From assembly GCA_963712065.1 (NCBI GenBank), contig CAVQGM010000001.1:1852344-1916343 (forward strand): a stretch of 64,000 nucleotides of DNA, read 5' to 3'. The number at the start of each line of letters is the position of its first letter. Position 1 is the stretch's first letter. Source of the stretch: CAVQGM01 sp963712065 (GTDB taxonomy: Bacteria; Actinomycetota; Acidimicrobiia; Acidimicrobiales; Acidimicrobilacustridaceae). Positions 24,671-32,730 of this stretch are shown here, in pieces. A program made the translations under genes and the position numbers. The notes beneath the pieces are model-generated. The model was not told the DNA's origin, made no database searches, and was given only the letters and a program-made list of their open reading frames with translations.

Positions 24671-25867
24671 TCAGGGCCCGGCTCGGGCGTCGTCGTCGGG
24701 TCGAGGCGGGGGTCGCCAGTGCCACTGGCCGGGCCCGCCGGCCAGCACGGCCCCGTCGTGGCTGATGCGGTCGTGGTGGTGGGCGCACACGGTCGCCAGC
24801 TCGTCGAGGCGGGTCTGGCGGGACTCGGCGTAGGGGACGACGTGGTGCACCTCGAGCCGCCGGGTGGTGGTGCAGCCCGGCACCACACAGCCCCGGTCGC
24901 GGACGAACAGGGCATCACGGATCTCGGGGGCGATCCGCCGCCCGGCTCGCACGACCCGGTGGACGTCGGTGCCGTCGGTCTCGATGATCGAGACGAACGG
25001 GTTGGGCCCGCACACCTGCTTCGCCACCGAGACGGGCACCGGCCCGGTGCCCACGATCTCGCAGGTCTCCCCGGGCTCGGTGCGTCCCCGCAGCAGCGCG
25101 GTGTCGGACACGAGCACGAACAGCCGCACGTCCTTCTTGGCCGGCGAGCCGTCGCGCTGCTCGCCGCAACCCGCCGCCGCCCGCAGCAGCCGGGCGAACC
25201 CGTCGGAGGCGAGGTGCCGCTCGGGGTCTCGCCGGCCCGCCGTCCTCGCCGCCTCGAAGGCCTCGTCGCGGAAGCGCTCGTGGATGGCCTGGAGCTCGGC
25301 GTACTCCTCGGGCGTGGTGCGCCACCGGGCGTTGCCCATCCCGTCGTCGTCCACCCACATGCGGAACTCGCGGGCCGCCCGCTGGCGGGCGTGGCGCTGC
25401 TCGTCGTGGCGGTCGCCGGCGGCTCGGGCCCGGGCGGCGGCCTTCTTGAGGGAACCGAGGTCGGACGAGCGGGCGGTGTCGAGCAGGTCGCGCTCGCAGC
25501 CCGGGTCGATGGCGGCGGCGCCGGCGATGGCGGCGGCCTGCTCGATCGACACCTGGCCGGTGCGCACGGCGTCGGCGGTGTCGCCCAGCCGGTCGAGCTT
25601 CCGGGCCGTGTCGACCATGCGCCCGACCTGCGAGGGCGACTCGCCGGTCCTGCCGGCGAGGAAGTGGCCCACCGACCGGGCGCCCGCCGCCCTCCACGCG
25701 CTCGTCTCGTCCACCCGCTTCGCCGCCAGCGCCTCGCCGACCTCGGCCAGCCGCTTCACCTCGGCGAACAGCTCGACGGCGGTGAGGGCCTCGGCCGCGG
25801 TGAGGACGCCGGCCTCGAAGCCGACCACCACTGCCTGCAGTTCGTCGCGGAGCCGACCCAACGCCAC
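24671..25867 (-). CDS. DUF222 domain HNH endonuclease (REP13E12-like)
   Basis: A 398-residue protein. The N-terminal DUF222 helical domain (about residues 10-260) contains SVGHFLAGRTGESPSQVGRM and VSIEQAAAIAGAA. The C-terminal HNH module (about 325-370) has CVVPGC, LEVHHVVPYAE and LATVCAHHHDRI. This class is abundant and repeated in actinobacterial genomes and often associated with mobile DNA, but its biological role is not settled. The GTG at 25867 is 6 nt after a TACGAT box. Confidence 0.9.
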   Translation of the reverse strand: MALGRLRDELQAVVVGFEAGVLTAAEALTAVELFAEVKRLAEVGEALAAKRVDETSAWRAAGARSVGHFLAGRTGESPSQVGRMVDTARKLDRLGDTADAVRTGQVSIEQAAAIAGAAAIDPGCERDLLDTARSSDLGSLKKAAARARAAGDRHDEQRHARQRAAREFRMWVDDDGMGNARWRTTPEEYAELQAIHERFRDEAFEAARTAGRRDPERHLASDGFARLLRAAAGCGEQRDGSPAKKDVRLFVLVSDTALLRGRTEPGETCEIVGTGPVPVSVAKQVCGPNPFVSIIETDGTDVHRVVRAGRRIAPEIRDALFVRDRGCVVPGCTTTRRLEVHHVVPYAESRQTRLDELATVCAHHHDRISHDGAVLAGGPGQWHWRPPPRPDDDARAGP

Positions 25868-25873
25868 ACCGGC

Positions 25874-25879
25874 ATCGTA
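25874..25879 (-). promoter_or_regulatory. -10 box TACGAT of the DUF222/HNH gene
   Basis: TACGAT-N6-GTG on the minus strand, giving a leaderless GTG start at 25867. Confidence 0.55.
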
Positions 25880-25964
25880 TCGAACTGATGTTCGCCTGAC
25901 AACCCGTGTTCAGTGGGCAAGGCCCGTCGGCGAGGGTGGCCCGGCGGGCCCGACGACGACGTGG

Positions 25965-26921
25965 TCAGGACGGGGAGCCGGTGAGGGGCAAGTGGCCCTG
26001 GAGCTCGTCGAGCACCGTCGACAGCGCCGTCCCCAGCGGGCCGGCCATCGTGCCGTCGGCGAGCGCGGCGCGCAGGGCCCGCCGGTCGGCGACGATGGCC
26101 ACCAGCCGGGCGCCGCCGGGGCCGGCGACGAGGGCGGGATGGTCGACCCCGGCCTCCTCGACCCGCACGTCGCCCTCGGCCAGCGTGACACCGGCGGCCT
26201 CGACCGACCCGGCCACGGGGGCCACGATCGTCTCCGTGCCGATCGAGCGGGCGGGCACGACCTCGGTGCCGGCGTCGGCGTCGAGGAACACGAGCACCGG
26301 CCCGGCGGTCGGCTCCCCGGCCAGCCCGGCCGCCATCCGCACCCCGGGCGCGATGACCGGCCACTGGTCGGCGGTGTCGAAGCCGCCGTCGAGGTGGGCG
26401 CGGACCGTCGGGCCCATGGTCGTGGCGATGGCCGGCGCGCCCGGGCACGGGTTCTGCATGTCGATGCCCAGGAACTCGCCGGCGACCGCCTGCTCGGGCG
26501 CCACCCGCTCGGCGATCTCGGCCTTCACCGGCTGGATGGCGAAGCCCCGGCGGTCGGCGAACATGATGATGCCGTAGCCCCCGTCCGGGCCCCAGGCGAA
26601 GTTGTCGCTGGCGTAGGGCACGCCGCCGTCGTGGAACCGGAACTGCCCGTGCTCGTAGGTGTCACGGCCCATGTTGGTGGTGCCCCGCACCGAGATCCGC
26701 CAGTTGTCGCTGGCGTGGGCGTGGGCGAAGGCCAACGGCATCATCACGTCGGTGGGCTCGGTGTAGCTGAGCACGACGAAGGGCCCGCAGTGGTCGTCGC
26801 CGGCCAGGATGGCCAGCACCTTGGCGCCCATGTCCTCGGCCCAGTCGTCGTGGTCGGCGAAGGTGAGGTCGACGTGCCCGTCGATGGCGCTCTTCGGTGT
26901 GGTCGACAGGATCTGGTACAT
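25965..26921 (-). CDS. Uncharacterised 318-aa protein, cupin-like second half
   Basis: A 318-residue soluble protein without signal peptide. The first half (MYQILSTTPKSAIDGHVDLTFADHDDW..., FVVLSYTEPTDVMMPLAFAHAHASDNWRISVRG, FRFHDGG...) has regularly spaced His and Gly residues suggestive of a double-stranded beta-helix. The second half (about 200-318) reads like a cupin, with LAEGDVRVEEAGVDHPALVAGPGGARLVAIV. I cannot name a family with confidence. ATG 26921 has a GAGGGAG site 9 nt upstream. A TACCGT box at about 26959 could be its promoter. Confidence 0.65.
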   Translation of the reverse strand: MYQILSTTPKSAIDGHVDLTFADHDDWAEDMGAKVLAILAGDDHCGPFVVLSYTEPTDVMMPLAFAHAHASDNWRISVRGTTNMGRDTYEHGQFRFHDGGVPYASDNFAWGPDGGYGIIMFADRRGFAIQPVKAEIAERVAPEQAVAGEFLGIDMQNPCPGAPAIATTMGPTVRAHLDGGFDTADQWPVIAPGVRMAAGLAGEPTAGPVLVFLDADAGTEVVPARSIGTETIVAPVAGSVEAAGVTLAEGDVRVEEAGVDHPALVAGPGGARLVAIVADRRALRAALADGTMAGPLGTALSTVLDELQGHLPLTGSPS

Positions 26922-27110
26922 GGTCGGCTCCCTCAGCTCTCCCGCCGGTCGGCACCCCGACGGTAGTGGGATCGGTGCCCGGTATCCCTCCCGACGCCCG
27001 GCGAGGGGCCGCCTCCTCCGAGCACCGCGGCGATGACATTGTGCCCTGGGCGGGCGTCGGCCCGAGACGCACGATCCCACCGGGCAATCTCGACCGAGTG
27101 GGGTGGAGCC

Positions 27111-28160
27111 GTGCGCAGAGCGATGTTCGTGTCCGTCGTGGCGGTGCTGCTGGTGGCGACCGTCGCCTGCTCGTCGGGCGATGACGACGGGGGAGAGGCC
27201 GGCGACGGCGGCGAGGCCACGACCACCACCGAGCTGGCGTCGAGCCCGGCCTGCGCCACGCCGCCGCCCGCCGCCACCGAGACCCTCGAGGTCGCCGTCG
27301 ACGGGACGACCCGCACCGCCCTCGTCCACGTGCCGGCGTCCGCCGATCCGACGACGCCCGCCCCGGTCGTCCTCTCCTTCCACGGCGCCACGTCCAACGC
27401 CGTCACCATGCAGGCGATGGACGGCCTGGACGAGAAGGCCGACGCCGAGGGGTTCGTCGTCGTCCACCCCGAGGGCTCGGTCGTCGATCTCCCGACCATC
27501 ACCGGCGTGAACGGTTGGGACCTCACCGGTGCCACCGTCGACGACCCGGCCTTCGTCGCCGCCCTGCTCGACCAGCTCGGGGCCGAGGTCTGCATCGACC
27601 CGAGCCGGGTCTTCGCCACCGGGTTCTCGCTCGGCGGCGAGATGGCCATGGCCATCGCCTGTGCCCTGCCCGATCGCATCGCCGGCTTCTCCCAGGTCGG
27701 CGCCGCCCGCTCGGTGCCCTGCGACCCGGGGGTGGCGACGCCGGCGCTCGCCTTCCACGGCACCGACGACCTCGTCGCGCCCTACGAGGGCCGGGCCGCC
27801 GACGGCCTCCTCCCGGCCGAGGAGCTCATGGCCGAGCAGGCCGAGCGCAACGGTTGCACCGGCGGGCCCGAGGTCGAGCAGGTGACGCCCACGGTCGAGA
27901 CCCTGACTTGGACCGGTTGTGCGGCCCCCACCGTGCTCTACCGCCTCGACGAGCACGGCCACGCCTGGCCCGGCATCCCGCTGCCGTTCCCGCGCGACCT
28001 GGTGGTCGCCACCCTGGCCGGAACGACCGACGCCCCCAACCCGGTGCCCGCCTGGGCGGGGCTGACCGCCGAGCAGATGGCCGACAACGTGCTGCTCACC
28101 AACACCACCGTGAACGCCACCGACCTGTCGTGGGCGCTCTTCTCGGACGGCAACGACTGA
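27111..28160 (+). CDS. Lipoprotein esterase of the PHB depolymerase/feruloyl esterase family
   Basis: A 349-residue secreted lipoprotein (lipobox ATVAC at about Cys20, then an acidic/Thr linker). The alpha/beta-hydrolase domain has VVLSFHGATSN (oxyanion region, about residue 88), the Ser nucleophile in ATGFSLGGEMAMAIA (about 173), the Asp in FHGTDDLVAPYEG and the His in DEHGHAWPG. This is the layout of LpqC-type esterases acting on short-chain or aromatic esters outside the membrane. GTG 27111 with a GGTGGAG site is preferred; ATG 27123 is possible. Confidence 0.85.
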   Translation: MRRAMFVSVVAVLLVATVACSSGDDDGGEAGDGGEATTTTELASSPACATPPPAATETLEVAVDGTTRTALVHVPASADPTTPAPVVLSFHGATSNAVTMQAMDGLDEKADAEGFVVVHPEGSVVDLPTITGVNGWDLTGATVDDPAFVAALLDQLGAEVCIDPSRVFATGFSLGGEMAMAIACALPDRIAGFSQVGAARSVPCDPGVATPALAFHGTDDLVAPYEGRAADGLLPAEELMAEQAERNGCTGGPEVEQVTPTVETLTWTGCAAPTVLYRLDEHGHAWPGIPLPFPRDLVVATLAGTTDAPNPVPAWAGLTAEQMADNVLLTNTTVNATDLSWALFSDGND

Positions 28161-28163
28161 GCG

Positions 28164-28604
28164 TCAGGGCGCCACGACTTGCCACGGCACGCCCTCGGCA
28201 TCGAGGACCTCCGGGAGGACGCCGGCACCGGCCGGAGGGGAGAGCCAGATGGTGCTCTCCGTCTGGACGCCGACGGCGACCGCCTCCAGGTTCAGCAGGT
28301 TCAACCGCGGGTGACGCTGGGCGACGTCGGCCATCACCGGCACGATGGCTCGCATGTCGGGCAGCGCGACGCGGTCGGGGAGCTGCAGCAGGGCGAGGAT
28401 CGCGTCGCTCTGTTGTCGTTCGGGGAGTTCGGCGAACGGTCCCGAGAGGTGCCCGCCGGCACCGGCGACGGCGGCGCGGCAGGCGCGGTAGTACCAGTAC
28501 GTGGTCGTGAGCAGTGAGAGCCGACGCCGTCGGCGGGGGAGGCCGACGAGGACCTCCTCGATCAGGAGGCGGTCGTCCAACACGACCGAGCGCGCGGCGG
28601 CCAA
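28164..28604 (-). CDS. Putative type II toxin (PIN-like)
   Basis: A 146-residue protein directly after an AbrB-type antitoxin gene with a 3-nt gap. An N-terminal VVLDDRLLIEEV element and an end with LLNLEAVAVGVQTESTIWL...GVPWQVV resemble the first and last strands of PIN ribonucleases. However, I do not see the full set of PIN acidic residues, so it may be a divergent or different toxin. TTG 28604 is the start. The gene order antitoxin-toxin supports the call more than the sequence does. Confidence 0.55.
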   Translation of the reverse strand: MAAARSVVLDDRLLIEEVLVGLPRRRRRLSLLTTTYWYYRACRAAVAGAGGHLSGPFAELPERQQSDAILALLQLPDRVALPDMRAIVPVMADVAQRHPRLNLLNLEAVAVGVQTESTIWLSPPAGAGVLPEVLDAEGVPWQVVAP

Positions 28605-28607
28605 CGG

Positions 28608-28847
28608 CTACTGGTCGGCGAGGTCGGGGTCGTCGATCGTCGACAGCCCCTCGTCGTACCGCTGGCGGAGCACACGGCGCAGCTCGGCGCGAGCGGCCTC
28701 GATGCCCCCGGGGACGACGAGGGCGGCGTCGCCGAGGTCGATGAAGCCCACCTCGCCGCCGTCTTCGATGCCCCACCGTCGCCGCAGGTCGGCTGGAAGG
28801 CTCGTCTGGCCCCGATGGGACACCTTGGCGGTCACGGCGGCGGTCAC
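28608..28847 (-). CDS. SpoVT/AbrB-family antitoxin
   Basis: A 79-residue DNA-binding protein. The swapped-hairpin AbrB motif is clear: VSHRGQTSLPADLRRRWGIEDGGEVGFIDLGDAALVVPGG (about residues 10-48). A C-terminal helix rich in Arg/Glu (AARAELRRVLRQRYDEG) would bind the toxin. GTG 28847 is chosen because it stands 6 nt from TACAAT and the palindromic operator lies just upstream; GTG 28835 would trim four residues. Autoregulation by the complex is expected. Confidence 0.8.
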   Translation of the reverse strand: MTAAVTAKVSHRGQTSLPADLRRRWGIEDGGEVGFIDLGDAALVVPGGIEAARAELRRVLRQRYDEGLSTIDDPDLADQ

Positions 28848-28853
28848 GTCTGC

Positions 28854-28876
28854 ATTGTAGACCGCCGCGCCTACAA
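28854..28876 (-). promoter_or_regulatory. Promoter with palindromic operator of the toxin-antitoxin pair
   Basis: Minus-strand -10 TACAAT (28859-28854) with a -35-like TTGCCT 16 nt upstream (28881-28876) and GTG 6 nt downstream. The inverted repeat TTGTAG-N10-CTACAA (28855-28860 and 28871-28876) covers the -10 box and reaches the -35, a natural site for AbrB autorepression. Confidence 0.65.
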
Positions 28877-28925
28877 GGCAAGAGGCGCGGCGGCGGCGTC
28901 CCGAGTGACGTGAGGGTCCCTCGTA

Positions 28926-29022
28926 TGCGTAGCTGCGCACCGGCAGCGTGGTCCGCTACGCACACGACGTCCCGCCGGACATCGTGTGCGTAGCCAGGCA
29001 CCGCCACGGTGCTCCGGTACGC
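28926..29022. repeat. Nested 97-bp imperfect palindrome
   Basis: The core is two 17-nt arms (28956-28972 and 28977-28993) with one mismatch and a CGCC loop, starting CTACGCACACGA. Weaker outer arms begin TGCGTA at 28926 and end TACGCA at about 29021. There is no T-tract, so it is not a simple terminator. It lies between the TA promoter and the ilvB leader. Confidence 0.65.
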
Positions 29023-29134
29023 AAAGGACGCAGCCGCACCTGGACGGGGCCCGCGGCCCGCCGCCGATCCCGACCGACCGATCCGCCCATCCGGGTTGCC
29101 GAACCGCCCGGTTCGGTGGCAGGCTTGGGGCACT

Positions 29135-29191
29135 ATGCGCAGCGCTTCGGAGACGACGACCCGGTCCACCGGTCTCGTAGTACTCCCGTAG
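29135..29191 (+). CDS. ilvB leader peptide with Leu-Val-Val-Leu
   Basis: An 18-codon frame, MRSASETTTRSTGLVVLP, ends 110 nt before ilvB. The four branched-chain codons CTC GTA GTA CTC sit next to the stop; GTA is unusual in this very GC-rich DNA, where Val is nearly always GTC or GTG. Ribosome stalling on scarce Val/Leu would be sensed just ahead of two hairpins. This is the design of transcription attenuators for branched-chain operons, known in actinobacteria. No clear Shine-Dalgarno is visible. Confidence 0.7.
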   Translation: MRSASETTTRSTGLVVLP

Positions 29192-29222
29192 CGCGCGCCA
29201 GGCCCTTCTCGCCGCGTGCGCT
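29190..29222 (+). promoter_or_regulatory. Pause or antiterminator hairpin of the ilvB leader
   Basis: AGCGCGCGC (29190-29198) pairs with GCGTGCGCT (29214-29222) over nine pairs, one G-U. It starts at the leader stop codon, so a ribosome finishing the peptide would cover it. Confidence 0.55.
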
Positions 29223-29225
29223 CCC

Positions 29226-29259
29226 TCGACCTCCCAGACCGGGGGGTCGACTGCGTTTT
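29226..29259 (+). terminator. Attenuator terminator before ilvB
   Basis: TCGACCTCCC (29226-29235) pairs with GGGGGGTCGA (29241-29250), ten pairs with one G-U and loop AGACC. TTTT follows at 29256-29259. AGACCGG (29236-29242) is complementary to CCGGTCT inside the leader frame (29169-29175), a possible alternative pairing. Confidence 0.65.
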
Positions 29260-29301
29260 CCGCCCCTGTTCGACCAAGAGACCAGAGAGAAGAAGAGAGA
29301 G

Positions 29302-31050
29302 ATGACCGAGAAGATGGATGGTGGACGAGCCCTGATCCGCTCCCTCGAGCTCGAGGGGGTCGAGGTGATCTTCGGCCTGCCCGGCGGCGCCATCCTGCCG
29401 GTGTACGACCCGATCATCGACAGCCCGATCCGGCACATCCTGGTGCGCCACGAGCAGGGGGCGGGCCACATGGCCGAGGGCTATGCCCACGCCACCGGCC
29501 GGCCCGGCGTGGCCATGGTGACCAGCGGCCCGGCGGCGACCAACATCGTCACCCCGCTGTGCGACGCCTACATGGACTCGATCCCCATGGTGGTCATCAC
29601 CGGGCAGGTGCCCTATGCCGCCATCGGCACCGACGCCTTCCAGGAGTGCGACACCACCGGCATCACCCTGCCGGTCACCAAGCACAACTTCCTGGTCAGC
29701 GACCCCCAGGACATCCCCCGGGTGATCCGGGAGGCGTTCCACATCGCCACCACCGGCCGTCCCGGCCCGGTGCTGGTCGACATCCCCAAGGACATCGTCG
29801 ACCCCAAGAACCCCCGCTCGGCCATGGACTGGTACTGGCCGGAGTCGGTCGACCTGCCCGGCTACCACCCGCTGACCCACGGTGACCCCGCCGCCATCGG
29901 CAAGGCCGCCGAGCTGATCCTGGCCGCCGAGCGCCCGGTGATCTACGCCGGGGGCGGCATCCTCAAGGCCCGGGCCGCCGAGGCGCTGGCCGAGCTGGCC
30001 GAGCTGACCGGCATCCACGTGGTCACGACGCTGATGGCCCGGGGTGCGTTCCCCGACGACCACGAGCTGTGCCTCGGCATGCCGGGGATGCACGGCAACT
30101 ACACGGCCATCACGTCGATGCAGGAGGCCGACCTGCTGATCGCCCTGGGGTCGCGGTTCGACGACCGGGTCACCGGCAAGGTCGACGGGTTCGCCCCCCA
30201 CGCCAAGATCGTGCACGTCGACATCGACCCGGCCGAGCTGGGCAAGGTCCGCCGGCCCGACGTCGGCATCGCCGGCGACGCCCGCCTGGTCATCGAGGAG
30301 ATGGTCACCGCGGTGCGCGAGCTGCGGTCGAACGGGGTCACCCAGCCCGACCAGACGCCGTGGAAGCAGCGGATCTCGGGGTGGCAGGAGAAGTTCCCGC
30401 TCACCTACGAGCAGTCCGAGCCGGGGGAGTCGCTGAAGCCGCAGTACGTGCTGGAGACGCTGCGGGACTCGACGCCCGACGACACGATCGTCGCCTCGGG
30501 CGTGGGCCAGCACCAGATGTGGACGAGCCAGTACTGGAAGTTCAACCACCCCTACACGTGGGTGAACTCGGGCGGGCTCGGCACCATGGGCTTCTCGGTG
30601 CCGGCCGCCATCGGCGCCAAGGTGGGCCGTCCCGACCGGATGGTGTGGGCGGTCGACGGCGACGGCTGCTTCCAGATGACGGCCCAGGAGCTGGTCACCG
30701 CGGCCAGCGAGCGGATCCCGGTGAAGATCGCCATCCTCAACAACGCCTACCTGGGCATGGTGCGCCAGTGGCAGGAGATGTTCTACGAGGAGCGCTACTC
30801 CGAGGTGTACCTGTCGCCCGACCTGCCCGACTACAAGATGTGGGCCGAGGCCATGGGCTGCATCGGCATGCGGGTCGAGTCGCCCGAGGAGGTGCAGCCG
30901 GCCATCGACAAGGCCAACGAGATCGACGACCGGCCGGTGGTCATCGAGTTCCGCACCGACGCCCGGGAGAAGGTGTACCCGATGGTGCCGGCGGGGATGA
31001 CCAACACCGAGGTGCTGGTCGACCCGTCGCAGGGCGAGGGGGGCCGGTGA
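29302..31050 (+). CDS. ilvB: Acetolactate synthase large subunit
   Basis: A 582-residue ThDP enzyme that condenses pyruvate with pyruvate or 2-ketobutyrate, the first committed step to Val/Leu/Ile. The catalytic Glu is in RHEQGAGHMAEGYA (about residue 52), followed by the FAD-binding middle domain and the ThDP/Mg motif from DGDGCFQMTAQEL to ILNNAYLGMVRQWQ (about 450-490). Length and order are normal. ATG 29302 has a purine-rich AGAAGAGAGAG upstream. The stop overlaps ilvN as TGATG. Confidence 0.96.
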   Translation: MTEKMDGGRALIRSLELEGVEVIFGLPGGAILPVYDPIIDSPIRHILVRHEQGAGHMAEGYAHATGRPGVAMVTSGPAATNIVTPLCDAYMDSIPMVVITGQVPYAAIGTDAFQECDTTGITLPVTKHNFLVSDPQDIPRVIREAFHIATTGRPGPVLVDIPKDIVDPKNPRSAMDWYWPESVDLPGYHPLTHGDPAAIGKAAELILAAERPVIYAGGGILKARAAEALAELAELTGIHVVTTLMARGAFPDDHELCLGMPGMHGNYTAITSMQEADLLIALGSRFDDRVTGKVDGFAPHAKIVHVDIDPAELGKVRRPDVGIAGDARLVIEEMVTAVRELRSNGVTQPDQTPWKQRISGWQEKFPLTYEQSEPGESLKPQYVLETLRDSTPDDTIVASGVGQHQMWTSQYWKFNHPYTWVNSGGLGTMGFSVPAAIGAKVGRPDRMVWAVDGDGCFQMTAQELVTAASERIPVKIAILNNAYLGMVRQWQEMFYEERYSEVYLSPDLPDYKMWAEAMGCIGMRVESPEEVQPAIDKANEIDDRPVVIEFRTDAREKVYPMVPAGMTNTEVLVDPSQGEGGR

Positions 31051-31583
31051 TGAGCGGGCCCGCCGGCAACCGCAACCATCTGCTGTCGGTCCTCGTCGAG
31101 AACCGGCCCGGCGTGCTCACCCGGGTGGCGGGACTGTTCGCCCGGCGGGGATTCAACATCGTGTCGTTGGCGGTGGCCCCGACCGAGGACGAGCGGTTCA
31201 GCCGGATCACGGTGGTGGTCGACGCCGAGTCGGCCCCGCTCGAGCAGATCGTGAAGCAGCTCGACAAGCTCATCAACGTGGTGCGCATCGACGAGCTGCC
31301 GCCCGGCTCCGCAGTCGAGCGGGAGCTGCTGCTGGCCACCATCTCGGCGTCGCCGGCCATCCGGGGCCAGGTGATCGAGCTGGTGGCGGTGTTCGAGGGT
31401 CGGGTGCTGTCGGTCGGCTACGACGAGCTGATGGTGTCGCTGGAGGGGGCCCCCGACAAGCTCGACGACTTCGAGGAGCTGGTGGGCAACTACGGGATCG
31501 TGTCGCTGCAGCGCACGGGCCGTGTCGCCCTGCCCAAGCTGGGCCGGCGCACGCCCCTCGAAGCGGTCCCCGAGGTCGGCTGA
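31050..31583 (+). CDS. ilvN: Acetolactate synthase small (regulatory) subunit
   Basis: A 177-residue regulatory subunit. The N-terminal ACT domain (about residues 10-80) has LVENRPGVLTRVAGLFARRGFNI, with the Gly/Asn residues that bind valine for feedback inhibition. The C-terminal ALS_ss domain includes VELVAVFEGRVLSVGYDELM-type sequence and interacts with IlvB. The ATG overlaps the ilvB stop by 1 nt, so the subunits are coupled in translation. Confidence 0.95.
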   Translation: MSGPAGNRNHLLSVLVENRPGVLTRVAGLFARRGFNIVSLAVAPTEDERFSRITVVVDAESAPLEQIVKQLDKLINVVRIDELPPGSAVERELLLATISASPAIRGQVIELVAVFEGRVLSVGYDELMVSLEGAPDKLDDFEELVGNYGIVSLQRTGRVALPKLGRRTPLEAVPEVG

Positions 31584-31629
31584 GACTAGGTTTCACTGGT
31601 TCTGTTTCACCCCTGAATGGAGTGGCCCG

Positions 31630-32661
31630 ATGGCCGAGATCTACTACGAGAAGGACTGCGACCGGGGCGTCATCGCCGACAAGAAGGTGGCGATCATCGG
31701 GTACGGGTCGCAGGGCCACGCCCATGCGCTCAACCTGAAGGACTCGGGCATCGACGTGGTGATCGGCCTGCGCGAGGGCTCGGGGTCGGTCGACAAGGCC
31801 AGGGCCGCCGGGCTGTCGGTCGCGTCCATCGCCGACGCGTCGGCGCAGGCCGACATCGTGATGATCCTGGCCCCCGACACCGAGCAGAAGGCCATCTATG
31901 AGTCGGCCATCGAGCCGGGCCTGGCCGACGGGGACGCCCTGTTCTTCGCCCACGGGTTCAACATCCGGTTCGGGCGGATCACCCCGCCCGCCGGCGTCGA
32001 CGTGATCATGGTGGCCCCCAAAGGCCCCGGCCACCTGGTGCGGCGCACGTACGAGGAGGGCGGCGGGGTGCCGTGCCTGCTCGCCGTCGAGCAGGACGCC
32101 ACCGGCAAGGCCAAGGCGGTCGGGCTGGCCTATGCCGACGCCATCGGCGGGGCCCGGGCCGGGATCATCGAGACCACGTTCACCGAGGAGTGCGAGACCG
32201 ACCTGTTCGGCGAGCAGGTGGTGCTGTGCGGGGGGACCACGGCGCTGGTGCAGGCCGGGTTCGACACCCTGGTCGACGCCGGGTACCAGCCGGAGATCGC
32301 CTACTTCGAGTGCCTCCACGAGCTGAAGCTCATCGTGGACCTGATGTACGAGCAGGGGATCGCCGGCATGCGGTACTCCATCTCGGACACCGCCGAGTAC
32401 GGGGACCTCACCCGGGGGCCGCGGGTCATCGACGACTCGGTGAAGGCGGAGATGAAGACGATCCTGGACGAGATCCAGTCGGGGAAGTTCGCCGACGAAT
32501 GGGTGGCCGAGTCGGAGAGCGGCCGGAAGCGGTTCCACGAGCTCGAGGCGGCCGGCAAGGAGCACCGGATCGAGGTCGTCGGGGCCAAGCTCCGGGAGAT
32601 GATGCCCTGGATCAGCCAGGGCAAGACCAAGGTCCAGGACGCCAGCGGGGGCCAGGGGTAG
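31630..32661 (+). CDS. ilvC: Ketol-acid reductoisomerase (class I)
   Basis: A 343-residue enzyme of step two of the pathway, converting acetolactate or acetohydroxybutyrate to dihydroxy acids using NADPH and Mg. The Rossmann loop is IIGYGSQGHAHALNLKDSG (about residues 22-40), with VIGLREGSGS as the cofactor-specificity loop. The C-terminal knotted domain carries EECETDLFGEQ and ISDTAEYGDLTRGPRVI. ATG 31630 follows ilvN by 46 bp, with GGAGTGG as a modest ribosome site. Confidence 0.96.
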   Translation: MAEIYYEKDCDRGVIADKKVAIIGYGSQGHAHALNLKDSGIDVVIGLREGSGSVDKARAAGLSVASIADASAQADIVMILAPDTEQKAIYESAIEPGLADGDALFFAHGFNIRFGRITPPAGVDVIMVAPKGPGHLVRRTYEEGGGVPCLLAVEQDATGKAKAVGLAYADAIGGARAGIIETTFTEECETDLFGEQVVLCGGTTALVQAGFDTLVDAGYQPEIAYFECLHELKLIVDLMYEQGIAGMRYSISDTAEYGDLTRGPRVIDDSVKAEMKTILDEIQSGKFADEWVAESESGRKRFHELEAAGKEHRIEVVGAKLREMMPWISQGKTKVQDASGGQG

Positions 32662-32730
32662 GGAGTTGATCTGGTGTCGGGCTTGATCGCCACGAGGGCC
32701 AAGCACGAGCCTCATCGGCTGCGCGGCTGA

